Shown: positions 25,967 through 34,279 of the stretch, piece by piece
How positions within the stretch are numbered: the stretch's first letter is position 1
How the letters are laid out: every line of letters begins with the position of its first letter
NCBI RefSeq assembly: GCF_016461955.1
Contig: NZ_JADMNM010000008.1
Location: 77,501 to 119,493 of the forward strand
Length of the DNA stretch: 41,993 nt
Source: Qipengyuania sp. YIM B01966
Lineage (GTDB): Bacteria > Pseudomonadota > Alphaproteobacteria > Sphingomonadales > Sphingomonadaceae
Direction: 5' to 3'
Notes under the pieces: generated by a model
The model's database searches: none
Seen by the model: the letters and a program-made list of their open reading frames with translations, nothing else
Told to the model about the DNA's origin: nothing
Translations under genes and position numbers: made by a program

Positions 25967-28604
25967 ATGCGAGCAGAAGCCGCTTGGCTTCGAGGCCGCG
26001 ATAGGCACTGGTGCGGCAACTCAGAATGATGATCTGCATACGCTGCGCGGCTTCGGCCAGAATTTCGAGCATGACCTCGAAGCGGTCGTCGTCCGCGAAC
26101 ACGAGCGCGTCGTCGAGCATGAGCGACGCGGGCTTGCCCTTTTCGATCAGCAGGTCGGCAAAGGCGATGCGCGTCAGGACCGCGAGTTGCTCCTGTGTCC
26201 CCTTGCTGAGATCGTCCGTGGCCTCCTTGCGGCCGCCCCGCGTGAGCAGGGTGGGCCGCAGATCCTCGCCGAACACAATACTGGCGTTGGGTAGCAGCCG
26301 TCCGATGAAGGGCGCCACGCGCTGGGTTATCGGTGCGAGGAACCGGCGGGCGGTCTCGCGTTGGGCGTCGCGGATTGTCTCGGCGAGAAGGGAGAGCACT
26401 TCGGCTTCTTCCTTGAGCCGATCATGGGTAGCGGCGGCGGCTTCCGCGAGCTCGGCGGCCGCGGCAGCACGGGTGGCGGGGCCGGCGCCGCCGAGTGCCT
26501 TGGCGCGTTCCTCGAGTTGGGCGATTTCCCCGACGAGCCCGAGCCGGTCGTTGACCAGCCGCTCGCGGCGCTTGCGAAGGGCGTCCCGGCGCTGGAGCAG
26601 GGCGGCCTCGTCTAGACCTTCGACGGCGCGCTTCGCCTCGTCGCGGGCCAGGATCGCGCGGGCTTCGTCCGTCTTGGCCGCGTCCAGCGCGGCGGCGAGC
26701 GCGTCATCGTCCATCGCTTCGAGGTCGGCGGTCAGTTGCTCGCCGAGCCGCGACACTTCGGCCGCTGTGCGCTCGACTTGGTTGGTCAGCTTGACGTTGG
26801 TGATCTGAGCATCCTGCAACGTGTCGAGCGCGGCTTGGCGGCGCCCTTCGGCCTCGCGTTCGGCCGTGCGCGCCATCTGCCACGCATCGTCGACATCCTC
26901 GGCACCGGCGGCACCGTCCTTAGGTGTCGCGCTCGCGCCCGGCCGCGTTTCGGACGCGAGCGCCCCGCGCAAGGATTCTAGGCCGGCGCCGATGCCGAGC
27001 GCCGCGTCCTCGGGACAGGCGGCCTTTAGCTGGGCTGCAAGCAGCGCAGAAGCCTGCGTGGCGTCGCGATGCGCCTGCGCCGCTTCCTTGGCGGCGAGCG
27101 GCGTGGCGCAGCCGACGTCGGCGAGGAAGGCGGCGAGGTCCTGTTCGGCTGCGCGCAGCCTAGCCTGCGCCGGTTCTCCCGAAGCCGGCGGCGTGACCGA
27201 CACGGTTCCGAATCCGTCCAATTCGAGACTCTGTGGCTCGCTGACGAGGACACGCAGGCCGCCTTCGACCGCCGCGCCGTTGAGTCGCGCGGCCGGCGCG
27301 GATGGCAATAGCTCCACCGAAAGGACCGCCGCGCCGGCGGAAGCGGCGGCCTGAGCCTCGGCGACGGTCTGTTCAAGGTTTAGCAATTCGCTATGCGCGT
27401 CAGCCGTCATCCGATTGGCAGTTAATTCGTCGCGGCGCGCCTGCAATGTGGTGGCAATATTCTCCGCCGCATCGAGCCGGAGAAAGGCGGCCGCAAGCGC
27501 GCGCTGCCGCGCTTGGGCGGCTTGGCCGCGCTGCACTACCAGGCGCCGTTCTTCGGCCGTCCGAAGGGCGGTGCGCGCCGATTCGAGAGCAGCGGTCGCA
27601 TCCTTTTCGCTCTGGCGCGCGGCTTCCAGAACCGGGTCATGATCCGCGGCGGCGGAGCGCGCCGTCGTCGCGCCCTGGTCTGCCTGCGCGACTTGGGTGC
27701 GCAGTTCGCGGCGGCTGCTTTCGCGCGACTCCAGTCGGCCGCGTTCGCCGGTCGCTTCGCGGAGCAAGGCTTCGGCAGTGCGCAGCGCCTGGCCCGCAGT
27801 CCTGGCACGATCGAGGTCGGCCTCGAGCTGAGTCAGTTTTTGTTGTTGCTCCCGATCGTCCAGTTCGGCGACGAGCCGCCGTTGTTCGTTGCGTTTCGCT
27901 TCTAGCCGCTCCAGCACGCTGTCGAATTGCTCCAGCTCGGCCTGCGCGGCGCGGGCGTCCTCGGCAGCCGACGCCGCAGCCTCCTGCGCTTCAAGCAGGC
28001 GACGGGTGGGTCGACCTGTCGGGGTCTGATAGTCGGCGAGACTACGCTCGATGGCCTGAAGAACGGTGGTGGTGCGCTGGCCGCCGGTCACGGCACCCAC
28101 TTCGCCGGCGAGCACTTCTTCCAGCGTTCGGCGGGCGCCCTGACCGGGCGTGCCGAGCACGAAGGATTGGCCTTGTTCGACCCAGAGCAGACCCAAGGCG
28201 CCGCGGCTGTCGTCGTCGGCGCCGCGATTCCCGGCGCGCGCAAAGCCGAGCAAGGTCTGCAAGCGCTCCTCGGCTTCATCGCCGGTCGCCCGCCCGGTCG
28301 GACCTTCCAGTTCGACCGAAGGGTTCTGGAGGAAGCGCTTGCGCAGCCGCCAGTTCGCGTCGCCGAGATCAAAGCCGACCTCTATAGTCGGCGCGACCTC
28401 ATCGCCATGCGGTCTAAACGAACGGATGCGGTCACTCCGCGAACCGTGCCGCTCGAACAGGACGGCGCGCAGTGCTTCGAGGACCGTCGATTTTCCGGCC
28501 TCGTTCTGCTCACATACGAGGTTCAACCCATCCTCGAAGCCGGTCAGGTGCAGCGGTTGCCGGAATTTACGGAAATTCTCGATGCGAAGCTCGCGGATCC
28601 TCAT
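25965..28604 (-). CDS. YhaN/Rad50-like SMC-family ATPase
   Basis: An 879-residue SMC/Rad50-type ATPase, closest in look to YhaN. N-terminal half-site: IRELRIENFRKFRQPLHL and Walker A NEAGKST (34-40). A long central region (about 190-780) is rich in Ala, Glu, Arg and Gln and should form coiled coil, interrupted by a compact domain around residues 380-500. The C-terminal half has the signature DLSKGTQEQLAVLTRI (about 798), Walker B SLMLDDALVFAD (about 827) and an IIILSCRTS sensor strand. No CxxC zinc hook is present, as in YhaN and unlike Rad50/SbcC. Start ATG 28604 overlaps the phosphoesterase TGA. Presumably the ATP-driven clamp of a nuclease complex. Confidence 0.9.
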   Translation of the reverse strand: MRIRELRIENFRKFRQPLHLTGFEDGLNLVCEQNEAGKSTVLEALRAVLFERHGSRSDRIRSFRPHGDEVAPTIEVGFDLGDANWRLRKRFLQNPSVELEGPTGRATGDEAEERLQTLLGFARAGNRGADDDSRGALGLLWVEQGQSFVLGTPGQGARRTLEEVLAGEVGAVTGGQRTTTVLQAIERSLADYQTPTGRPTRRLLEAQEAAASAAEDARAAQAELEQFDSVLERLEAKRNEQRRLVAELDDREQQQKLTQLEADLDRARTAGQALRTAEALLREATGERGRLESRESSRRELRTQVAQADQGATTARSAAADHDPVLEAARQSEKDATAALESARTALRTAEERRLVVQRGQAAQARQRALAAAFLRLDAAENIATTLQARRDELTANRMTADAHSELLNLEQTVAEAQAAASAGAAVLSVELLPSAPAARLNGAAVEGGLRVLVSEPQSLELDGFGTVSVTPPASGEPAQARLRAAEQDLAAFLADVGCATPLAAKEAAQAHRDATQASALLAAQLKAACPEDAALGIGAGLESLRGALASETRPGASATPKDGAAGAEDVDDAWQMARTAEREAEGRRQAALDTLQDAQITNVKLTNQVERTAAEVSRLGEQLTADLEAMDDDALAAALDAAKTDEARAILARDEAKRAVEGLDEAALLQRRDALRKRRERLVNDRLGLVGEIAQLEERAKALGGAGPATRAAAAAELAEAAAATHDRLKEEAEVLSLLAETIRDAQRETARRFLAPITQRVAPFIGRLLPNASIVFGEDLRPTLLTRGGRKEATDDLSKGTQEQLAVLTRIAFADLLIEKGKPASLMLDDALVFADDDRFEVMLEILAEAAQRMQIIILSCRTSAYRGLEAKRLLLA

Positions 28605-29722
28605 CAACGCGCCTCCAGCCGGTCGGCGCGGCGCTGCTCGACATAGAGGCGTTCGAGCGCGGCCACCGCGCGCCTGCCGGCGGCATCCTCTGTCGCCGAC
28701 AGCGCTTGCAACCGCTCGGCGGCGACGCGCAGCACGCCACTGGCGTCGATGTCGGCAAGATCGGCGTCGGTCGGACGTGCGTAGAGATCGTCGAGATTGA
28801 GATCGAGCCAGCGGACCTCATGGGCCAGCTCGCTTTCGAGACGGTCACGAAGCGCTACGCGCTCGGCGAGCGTGAGCAGGCCTGACAGCCTGAGCCGGAG
28901 CACGAGATGCTGCCGTTCGATGCCGGGCGCGAGATTGGCAAGGAGTCCGTCGAGTTCGCCGCCGCTGGCCACCGACCAGCTTTCCGACATCCAGTGATAG
29001 CGGCCGATCCCCACCTGCACGACGTCCGGCGTTTCACCCGCAAGGTCGACGCGCAGCGCGACGCCGCTCACCTCGCGATCGAAATCGTCGGGTTCGGGCG
29101 TGCCGGAATAATGGGTCAGAGCATCAATCTCTCGGCGGCCGTGCCAGTCGCCGAGCGCGAGATAGCCGAGGGCGGCGCGCCGGGCACGGTCGGGTGCGAT
29201 CAGGTTCGCCGCGGCCGTGCTCGATCCGAAATCGCGGATCGGGCCGTGAGCGAGACCGATCCGTTTGGCACCGTCCGGCGTCTCGGCATGGTCGAACCAA
29301 GCGGTGGGATCATCCTGCGTCCGCTTATATTGGAGCGGCGCGGGCAGCAGCCAATATCCTTCGGCGAGTTCGATCGGCAGCGGTTCGAGGCAGACGATTA
29401 CGGTGTCCGGCGCCTCGCTCGCGAGGCGGCTCCACAGGCCGTCGGCGCGCGCCGGATCGTGGTTGCCGGGCAACAGCACCCAGCGGATGTCACTGGCGGC
29501 CTTCATGCGCGTAAGCGCCTGGCGATAGATACGATCGCCGGGCTCGGGGCTGTCGAACACGTCGCCGGCCACCAGCACGAAGCCGGCACCTTCGCGCCGC
29601 GCCGCCGCTGCCAGCGCGTCGATCGCGTCGAGCCGCGCTTCGAGCAGCGCGGCGCGCGCCTGTTCCGGCGCGCGCCCGAACGGCTTGCCGAGCTGCCAAT
29701 CGGATGTGTGTATGAAGCGCAT
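28604..29722 (-). CDS. Mre11/SbcD/YhaO-like DNA metallophosphoesterase
   Basis: A 372-residue calcineurin-like phosphoesterase of the SbcD/YhaO/Mre11 type, the expected nuclease partner of the Rad50-like neighbour. Motifs: I HTSDWQLGKPF (D8; Gln10 in place of the usual His), II AGDVFDSPEPGD (53-57), III LLPGNHDPARADG (86-89), IV LAHG (H159), V LGDWHG (191-194). The remainder is a C-terminal capping region likely to contact the ATPase. ATG 29722 has a strong GGGGGAG ribosome site. First gene of the block, so its promoter should drive the cluster. Homology is firm; activity is untested. Confidence 0.9.
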   Translation of the reverse strand: MRFIHTSDWQLGKPFGRAPEQARAALLEARLDAIDALAAAARREGAGFVLVAGDVFDSPEPGDRIYRQALTRMKAASDIRWVLLPGNHDPARADGLWSRLASEAPDTVIVCLEPLPIELAEGYWLLPAPLQYKRTQDDPTAWFDHAETPDGAKRIGLAHGPIRDFGSSTAAANLIAPDRARRAALGYLALGDWHGRREIDALTHYSGTPEPDDFDREVSGVALRVDLAGETPDVVQVGIGRYHWMSESWSVASGGELDGLLANLAPGIERQHLVLRLRLSGLLTLAERVALRDRLESELAHEVRWLDLNLDDLYARPTDADLADIDASGVLRVAAERLQALSATEDAAGRRAVAALERLYVEQRRADRLEAR

Positions 29723-29745
29723 CAACTCCCCCTAGCTGACCCATA

Positions 29746-29755
29746 AGTCATGACT
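29746..29755. promoter_or_regulatory. 10-bp palindrome before the Mre11-like gene
   Basis: agtcatgact is a perfect palindrome 24 bp upstream of the first start codon of the four-gene block, flanked by imperfectly matching gctgaccc and ggtccagc. It could be a repressor operator. No factor is known. Confidence 0.3.
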
Positions 29756-30162
29756 GGTCCAGCGGAAAGCACGAGATGTCGCCGTTCTGATCTTTCTCCG
29801 CGTCATAGTTCTTGTTTCGTGTCTAGAGGTTTAGGGCGGAGCTGGACATCAGGACTATAAGGCACCAAAGTTCGCTGGCGCCAGGCAAGGCGTCACGAAC
29901 GTGGGCGATCCTGGGTGTGAAAGCGCCGTCCGCTCGCTTGAATTTTCGGCCGGTAGCGGACGGTCTGCAAACGGCCCAGCCAAAGGCGTTTAGCCCCGAA
30001 CGCGCCCGCTCCCTGGCGACGAGCTGAGGACTCATTGATGCCATCAGGAGATCGCGGGTGCGGCGACGCACGCATGTAGGCCTGAACATAGCACTCGTGT
30101 CGGTGGCGGAACGATCTCACTGTTAAACCATTACTCTTTCTGATCTTACTAGGAACCTCGAC
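29756..30162. other. Intergenic region with one copy of a dispersed repeat
   Basis: About 400 bp without a supported gene. Short open frames here lack protein-like composition. It contains one copy of a 24-bp element (29955-29978) that recurs at 32294-32317, and must hold the divergent promoters of the defence block (leftward) and the lipoprotein-protease pair (rightward). Confidence 0.5.
29955..29978 (+). repeat. Dispersed 24-bp element, copy 1
   Basis: Reads agcggacggtctgcaaacgg plus ccca. It matches copy 2 at 32294 in 23 of 24 positions; the flanks beyond the core differ. Both copies are in non-coding DNA bracketing the lipoprotein-protease pair. Confidence 0.6.
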
Positions 30163-30561
30163 ATGATTCCTGCTCGCTGCCGCGCCGTGCCGTTTCTGGT
30201 TCTATTGGGTGCTGGCTGCGTGACGAGCGTGCACGAGTCTTTCCCCACATATGAGTATCAAGGCATTGACCTGCTTGCGCCGATTGAAGGCTCGGTTCGT
30301 CGCGACGGTTCGTGCCTTCGAGTGGCGACTACCAGTCCCCCAGGGAGGGATGTCGTCTTGGTGTTGCCGCGCGGTACCCGTGTGACCGATGACACTGTTG
30401 TTCTGCCTGCTCGTAACGGTGGCGCAATCATCAGGTTTGGTGAACCGTTTAGCGGGCAGGGTGGCTTCGACGTACTCAACGAGAGCGCCCGTCACATCAG
30501 CAATCCGACGACGTGCTCCGGGCCAGCGTTCATCCTCAATAAGGTCGATCCTAATGCATAA
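30163..30561 (+). CDS. Small putative lipoprotein, unrecognised
   Basis: A 132-residue protein with a short basic lead and hydrophobic stretch ending in LLGAGC, a lipobox with C19, so likely a lipoprotein. The rest is beta-rich with two later cysteines (GSCLRV, TTCSG) and a segment VVLVLPRGTRVTDDTVVLPA. AGGA lies 9 bp before ATG 30163. Its TAA overlaps the protease start region, so the two genes form a unit. It may shield or chaperone the protease, but that is speculation. GC is visibly lower than in flanking genes. Confidence 0.65.
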   Translation: MIPARCRAVPFLVLLGAGCVTSVHESFPTYEYQGIDLLAPIEGSVRRDGSCLRVATTSPPGRDVVLVLPRGTRVTDDTVVLPARNGGAIIRFGEPFSGQGGFDVLNESARHISNPTTCSGPAFILNKVDPNA

Positions 30562-31798
30562 GGGAATGTCGCTTTCATCTTTGGTGTTGCTCGCAGCAGT
30601 TGCGGTATGGCCGACTGGAGCGGCGTCTCAAACTGGCGGAAACGCGGAAAGCAGGCCATTCAGCGATCCAGGCAACCAAGAGGCCAAAGCCCTATCTGCT
30701 CGTCTGAATATTTCCGTCGGTCAGGCGACCAAGAGGCTGCGCCTGGAGCGGAACGCCGCGAGGCTGGCGGCTAAAGTGAGGCAGCAGGGCAAGGCCGATG
30801 AGGTGGTAGTGGCCTTGGAGGGCGACAAGATTGTGGTCTATCGCGGTGGTGACGCATCGATGGCCAACGTTATCGCCACGGAGATAGAGAGCGATCTGCG
30901 ATCGGAAGTGTCTGAGAGGGAGCTGGCTCGAACCCCCCGACAACTCAAAGACGCCGTCGCGCTTATAGAGCCTGTTCTGCAGTCACTTCCCGGCTTCCAA
31001 GGTTTTCGGCTCAAGCGAAAAGAGGGCCTCGCGACAGTCTTGACTACCGACGTAGCAGCGACGCGTCAGGCGCTGGACGCTGCGCTTAATGATTTGCCTG
31101 ACTTCATTTCCGTTGAGCAGAGCGACCCGATCGTCCTCACTGCTGCGGTGCGCGGAGGTAGACCAGCCCCTTACGTGAAAGGATCGTCGTGCGCGGGAGG
31201 GACATGGGGATATGTCGTCTACGAGACGGCCGCTCCTTCACGAAGGGGGGTACTAACCGCTGCACACACGTCCATCGAAAACAACCTCCAGCCCTTGGTG
31301 TTCACCACAGCAACCAACATAACCGATTGTCGGTCCGGCACGCTGCAGTCGTATGTGAAGGAGTACAGAGGTCGCGTTGATAGCAGCACCGTCGCGCGCT
31401 ATGGCGTCGACATCTCCTATCACCGAAATTCTTCGGACACCTATGAGCCTTACATCTGGGATGGATCGTCGTATCGGCCGGTGAGGTATCAATACACTCC
31501 GGTCACTGGTTCCTACTTATGCAAATTCGGACAGGTGACTCGCCAGACGTGTGGCGTTCTGCAAGACGACCTGATCTGGAGTAATGGCTACGGATATATG
31601 AGCTGGATCAAAGCGGATGCGGGCGTAAGCTTGATGGTTGACAAGGGCGACAGCGGCGGGCCGGTTTGGTCGGGCTTTACCTATACCGACGGTGTTGGCA
31701 TCGTCCACGCGCAGTGGGGTCCGACCAACATGCTTTATTCCGAATTGGCCACGCTACAGGATCGCGGCATGGGACTGACCTTGCTAACCTCGCCTTGA
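30554..31798 (+). CDS. Secreted S1 (chymotrypsin-like) serine protease with pro-region
   Basis: A 414-residue exported protease. Signal peptide (SLSSLVLLAAVAVWPTGAAS), then a charged pro-region (about 30-200) resembling the propeptides of alpha-lytic protease/streptogrisin enzymes (DLPDFISVEQ near its end), then the catalytic domain. Triad: His in GVLTAAH (H238), Asp in YGVDISYH (D286), Ser in KGDSGGPVW (S367). Four cysteines in this domain can pair. ATG 30554 overlaps the preceding TAA; ATG 30566 is an alternative. GC and codon choice are lower and more AT-tolerant than around it, a sign of separate acquisition. Target unknown. Confidence 0.85.
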   Translation: MHKGMSLSSLVLLAAVAVWPTGAASQTGGNAESRPFSDPGNQEAKALSARLNISVGQATKRLRLERNAARLAAKVRQQGKADEVVVALEGDKIVVYRGGDASMANVIATEIESDLRSEVSERELARTPRQLKDAVALIEPVLQSLPGFQGFRLKRKEGLATVLTTDVAATRQALDAALNDLPDFISVEQSDPIVLTAAVRGGRPAPYVKGSSCAGGTWGYVVYETAAPSRRGVLTAAHTSIENNLQPLVFTTATNITDCRSGTLQSYVKEYRGRVDSSTVARYGVDISYHRNSSDTYEPYIWDGSSYRPVRYQYTPVTGSYLCKFGQVTRQTCGVLQDDLIWSNGYGYMSWIKADAGVSLMVDKGDSGGPVWSGFTYTDGVGIVHAQWGPTNMLYSELATLQDRGMGLTLLTSP

Positions 31799-32579
31799 GG
31801 AGCGGGGGTCGCACAAACTGCGAACCTCAGTAGGCATGGTGGTCGACGACTCACCAAGAGTCGACTTCCTCTGTTCGCCCACGGGCATCTGGAAGGCCAG
31901 CAATCGGCCCAGTTACTAGCCTCCATAGGAGCCAATTCCATCGCCATCGCCCTCGCCCTCCAAGCGATTGGAAAAGCCGATCTCGAAGCTGTAGATCGGC
32001 GCGCCACCAGCGGCACGGACTTCGTCGCAACCAGAATAGGCTAGCCTTGCGGTAATGCCGCGAGGATGGCCTCGCGCTTCTGCGCGTTATCCGAGGCATT
32101 CACGCCGAACGTTATGCCGAGGCCTGAAGCGACGGCAACAAAACCGTATCGATTAGCGGTCTCCAAAGTCGTCTCTGTCCTTATTAGGCGCCGTTGCCGC
32201 TGTAGCCTGGCGTGCCGGGTGCGACCATGCCAAGACATCCGCGATAGCTGCCATAAGAGCGTAAAGGGCCGCTTACCACGTTTGCTTGCCATGAGCGGAC
32301 GTTCTGCAAACGGCCCAATAGCCGTCAGGCTGCTCTTGGCGAAAGCTGCCGGGCAGCAACGCGCCCCAATCCCAGTCATTCGAGTGTTTGGGTTTTTGTC
32401 CTGAAAGCTGCCGTTCTCAACCCGGATCCTTTGAGTTCGCGCCCTTAGCGCCGAGCGCTCAAAGAGCTTCGTCCGGATGCATTAGACTACCTGCCGCGGG
32501 CGTCTCTTATTCCGGGAGCATTTCGTCCTGGATGATCGGAGAAAGGAGCTCAATCGCTCGCAAGCGGCTGCATTCGAGT
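31799..32579. other. Gene-poor region with possible coding remnants
   Basis: About 780 bp without a complete gene. A plus-strand open stretch from about 31800 to TAG 32042-32044 encodes protein-like sequence (AQLLASIGANSIAIALALQ) but has no start codon. A minus-strand frame ending at 32041 has GFVAVASGLGITFGVNASDN. They meet tail to tail at CTAG. They look like fragments of lost genes, unrecognised. A second copy of the 24-bp element lies at 32294-32317. Confidence 0.4.
32294..32317 (+). repeat. Dispersed 24-bp element, copy 2
   Basis: Reads agcggacgttctgcaaacgg plus ccca, differing from copy 1 at one base. It lies in the gene-poor stretch between the protease and the signalling operon. Confidence 0.6.
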
Positions 32580-33716
32580 TCACTCTAGCTGAGCTAGTGG
32601 CAGCCATACCTCAAACGTGCTGCCTTCTCCCGGAACGCTCTTGACAAGGCGTATTTCCCCGCCGTGCAGTTCGACGAGTTGTTTCACCAGTGCGAGACCG
32701 ATCCCCAGTCCATCACTGACGATCCCGAGACCATTATCCGATTGTTCGAACATTTCGAAAATCAGCGTTTGCCGTTCGGTCGGGATGCCTACGCCGTTAT
32801 CCGACACTGTCAGGGTCGCGCGATCATTCAACTTCGCAGCAGTGACAGCGATCCGGCCACCATTGGGTGTATACCGAGCCGCGTTGCCGACGATGTTGCC
32901 AACAATCTGGATAAAGCGAGCTGGATCTACATCGAGCATGATCGGGTCTTCGGGAAGATCCACCAGAAGTTCATGACCTCCCGCCTCGATTGACGGCCCT
33001 GCGATTTCCAGTGCTTGCGGCATGAGGTCGCCGAGCAAGAGGGTCTCCTTGCGCAGCGATATCTTGCCGTGCTCGATACGGTTGATATCGAGCAGATCGT
33101 CGACAAGCCGGGTCATGTGACCGAGGTGTTGCCTGATCGATTTGTGGACGGTCTCGCGGTCCAGACCCTCTCTCGGACGTTCTAGGAAATTGAGCCCGGC
33201 CGCCAGCACCGCCAGCGGGTTGCGCAGTTCGTGGGCGAGCACCCCCAGGAAACGGTTCTTTTGCTGGTCGGCGGCTTGCAGCGCTTTGGTCAAGTTTGCC
33301 AACTCGTCCCGCTGCAAAATAATCTGCTGACGCTGGATGAACATATCGAAGAAGACGCTCGACTTGGATCGCAGGATGTCGGCTTCGATCGGCTTCTGGA
33401 TGAAGTCGACCGCGCCTGCCTCGTATCCGCGGAACTTGCGCGCCGCGTCCCCGCTGCCTGCGGTGAGGAAAATGATTGGAATATGCCGCGAACGCTCGTT
33501 TGCGCGCATGATTTCGGCCAATTCGAAGCCATCCATGCCAGGCATCTGCACGTCGAGCAGGGCAAGCGCATATTCGTTGCCCAGCATCAGTTCGAGAGCT
33601 TCCTCCCCGCTGTGAGCCTTGTGCAGTTCAAGATCTTCACACGCCAGCAGCGCCTCCAGCGCAAGGAGGTTCTCCTCCAGATCGTCTACCAGCAGGAATT
33701 TGACAGTATCGGTCAT
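32580..33716 (-). CDS. Receiver domain-histidine kinase protein
   Basis: A 378-residue soluble signalling protein: N-terminal receiver domain (phosphoacceptor D55 in ALLDVQMPGMDG; lysine in IQKPI), a linker helix, HisKA with FLGVLAHELRNPLAV (H162), and HATPase with N-box IVGNIVGNAARYT, G1 DNGVGIP and G2 GLGIGLAL. The receiver is probably phosphorylated by the large kinase encoded first in this operon, which then sets kinase output. ATG 33716 overlaps the cheB stop as ATGA. Confidence 0.92.
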   Translation of the reverse strand: MTDTVKFLLVDDLEENLLALEALLACEDLELHKAHSGEEALELMLGNEYALALLDVQMPGMDGFELAEIMRANERSRHIPIIFLTAGSGDAARKFRGYEAGAVDFIQKPIEADILRSKSSVFFDMFIQRQQIILQRDELANLTKALQAADQQKNRFLGVLAHELRNPLAVLAAGLNFLERPREGLDRETVHKSIRQHLGHMTRLVDDLLDINRIEHGKISLRKETLLLGDLMPQALEIAGPSIEAGGHELLVDLPEDPIMLDVDPARFIQIVGNIVGNAARYTPNGGRIAVTAAKLNDRATLTVSDNGVGIPTERQTLIFEMFEQSDNGLGIVSDGLGIGLALVKQLVELHGGEIRLVKSVPGEGSTFEVWLPLAQLE

Positions 33717-34279
33717 CGCGCGATCATCGCCTCCAGAGCGGGTACAATTCTTTCCAGTGCCATCGTCCGCGCGTCGGGACAGGCGGTCAGTGCGGCCTCA
33801 GGCATGGTCGCGACTTCTGCCGTGGCGGGGATTTGCACGATGGCCTGTCCATCGGCGGCGTATACGGCCCGCAGGCCCTGCGCCCCATCGCTGTTTGCCC
33901 CGGTCATTACGATGCCGGCCAAATCCGGACCAAAGGCATCGGCTGCGCTTTCGAACAGCACATCGATCGCCGGACGCGAATGATTGACAGGCTCGTCCGA
34001 GGACAGGGCGATGGTTCCACAGGCTTCGACGAGCAGGTGATAATCCGGCGGAGCGAAATAGATCGTGCCGGGCGCTAGAGGTTCCTTGTCCTCCGCTTCT
34101 TTGACCGGGAGTCGACACTTCGCGGCGAACAGGTCGACGAGCGAATTGCTTTGCCTCGGCGGGACATGGACGACCACGAGAACCGGGGCGGGAAAATCCG
34201 CCGGCAGCCTGGGGAGCACCTGCGACAGCGCCTGGACGCCGCCAGCCGAAGTGCCGATCACGACGGCCTGGAGGGTCAT
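33713..34279 (-). CDS. cheB: CheB-type protein-glutamate methylesterase, catalytic domain only
   Basis: A 188-residue CheB methylesterase domain without a receiver domain. The triad is in place: S11 in VIGTSAGGVQAL, H38 in VVVHVPP, D131 in TGANSDGAQGL. Classic CheB removes methyl groups from chemoreceptors; here no chemoreceptor gene is near, and stand-alone CheB/CheR with hybrid kinases are known in signalling clusters of unknown output. Start overlaps the cheR stop (ATGA). Confidence 0.92.
   Translation of the reverse strand: MTLQAVVIGTSAGGVQALSQVLPRLPADFPAPVLVVVHVPPRQSNSLVDLFAAKCRLPVKEAEDKEPLAPGTIYFAPPDYHLLVEACGTIALSSDEPVNHSRPAIDVLFESAADAFGPDLAGIVMTGANSDGAQGLRAVYAADGQAIVQIPATAEVATMPEAALTACPDARTMALERIVPALEAMIAR

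Noticed and set aside
29823-30089. 88-codon open frame on the minus strand upstream of the lipoprotein
   Set aside because: Arg/Ser-rich translation without family character, and it contains the dispersed 24-bp element; more likely non-coding.
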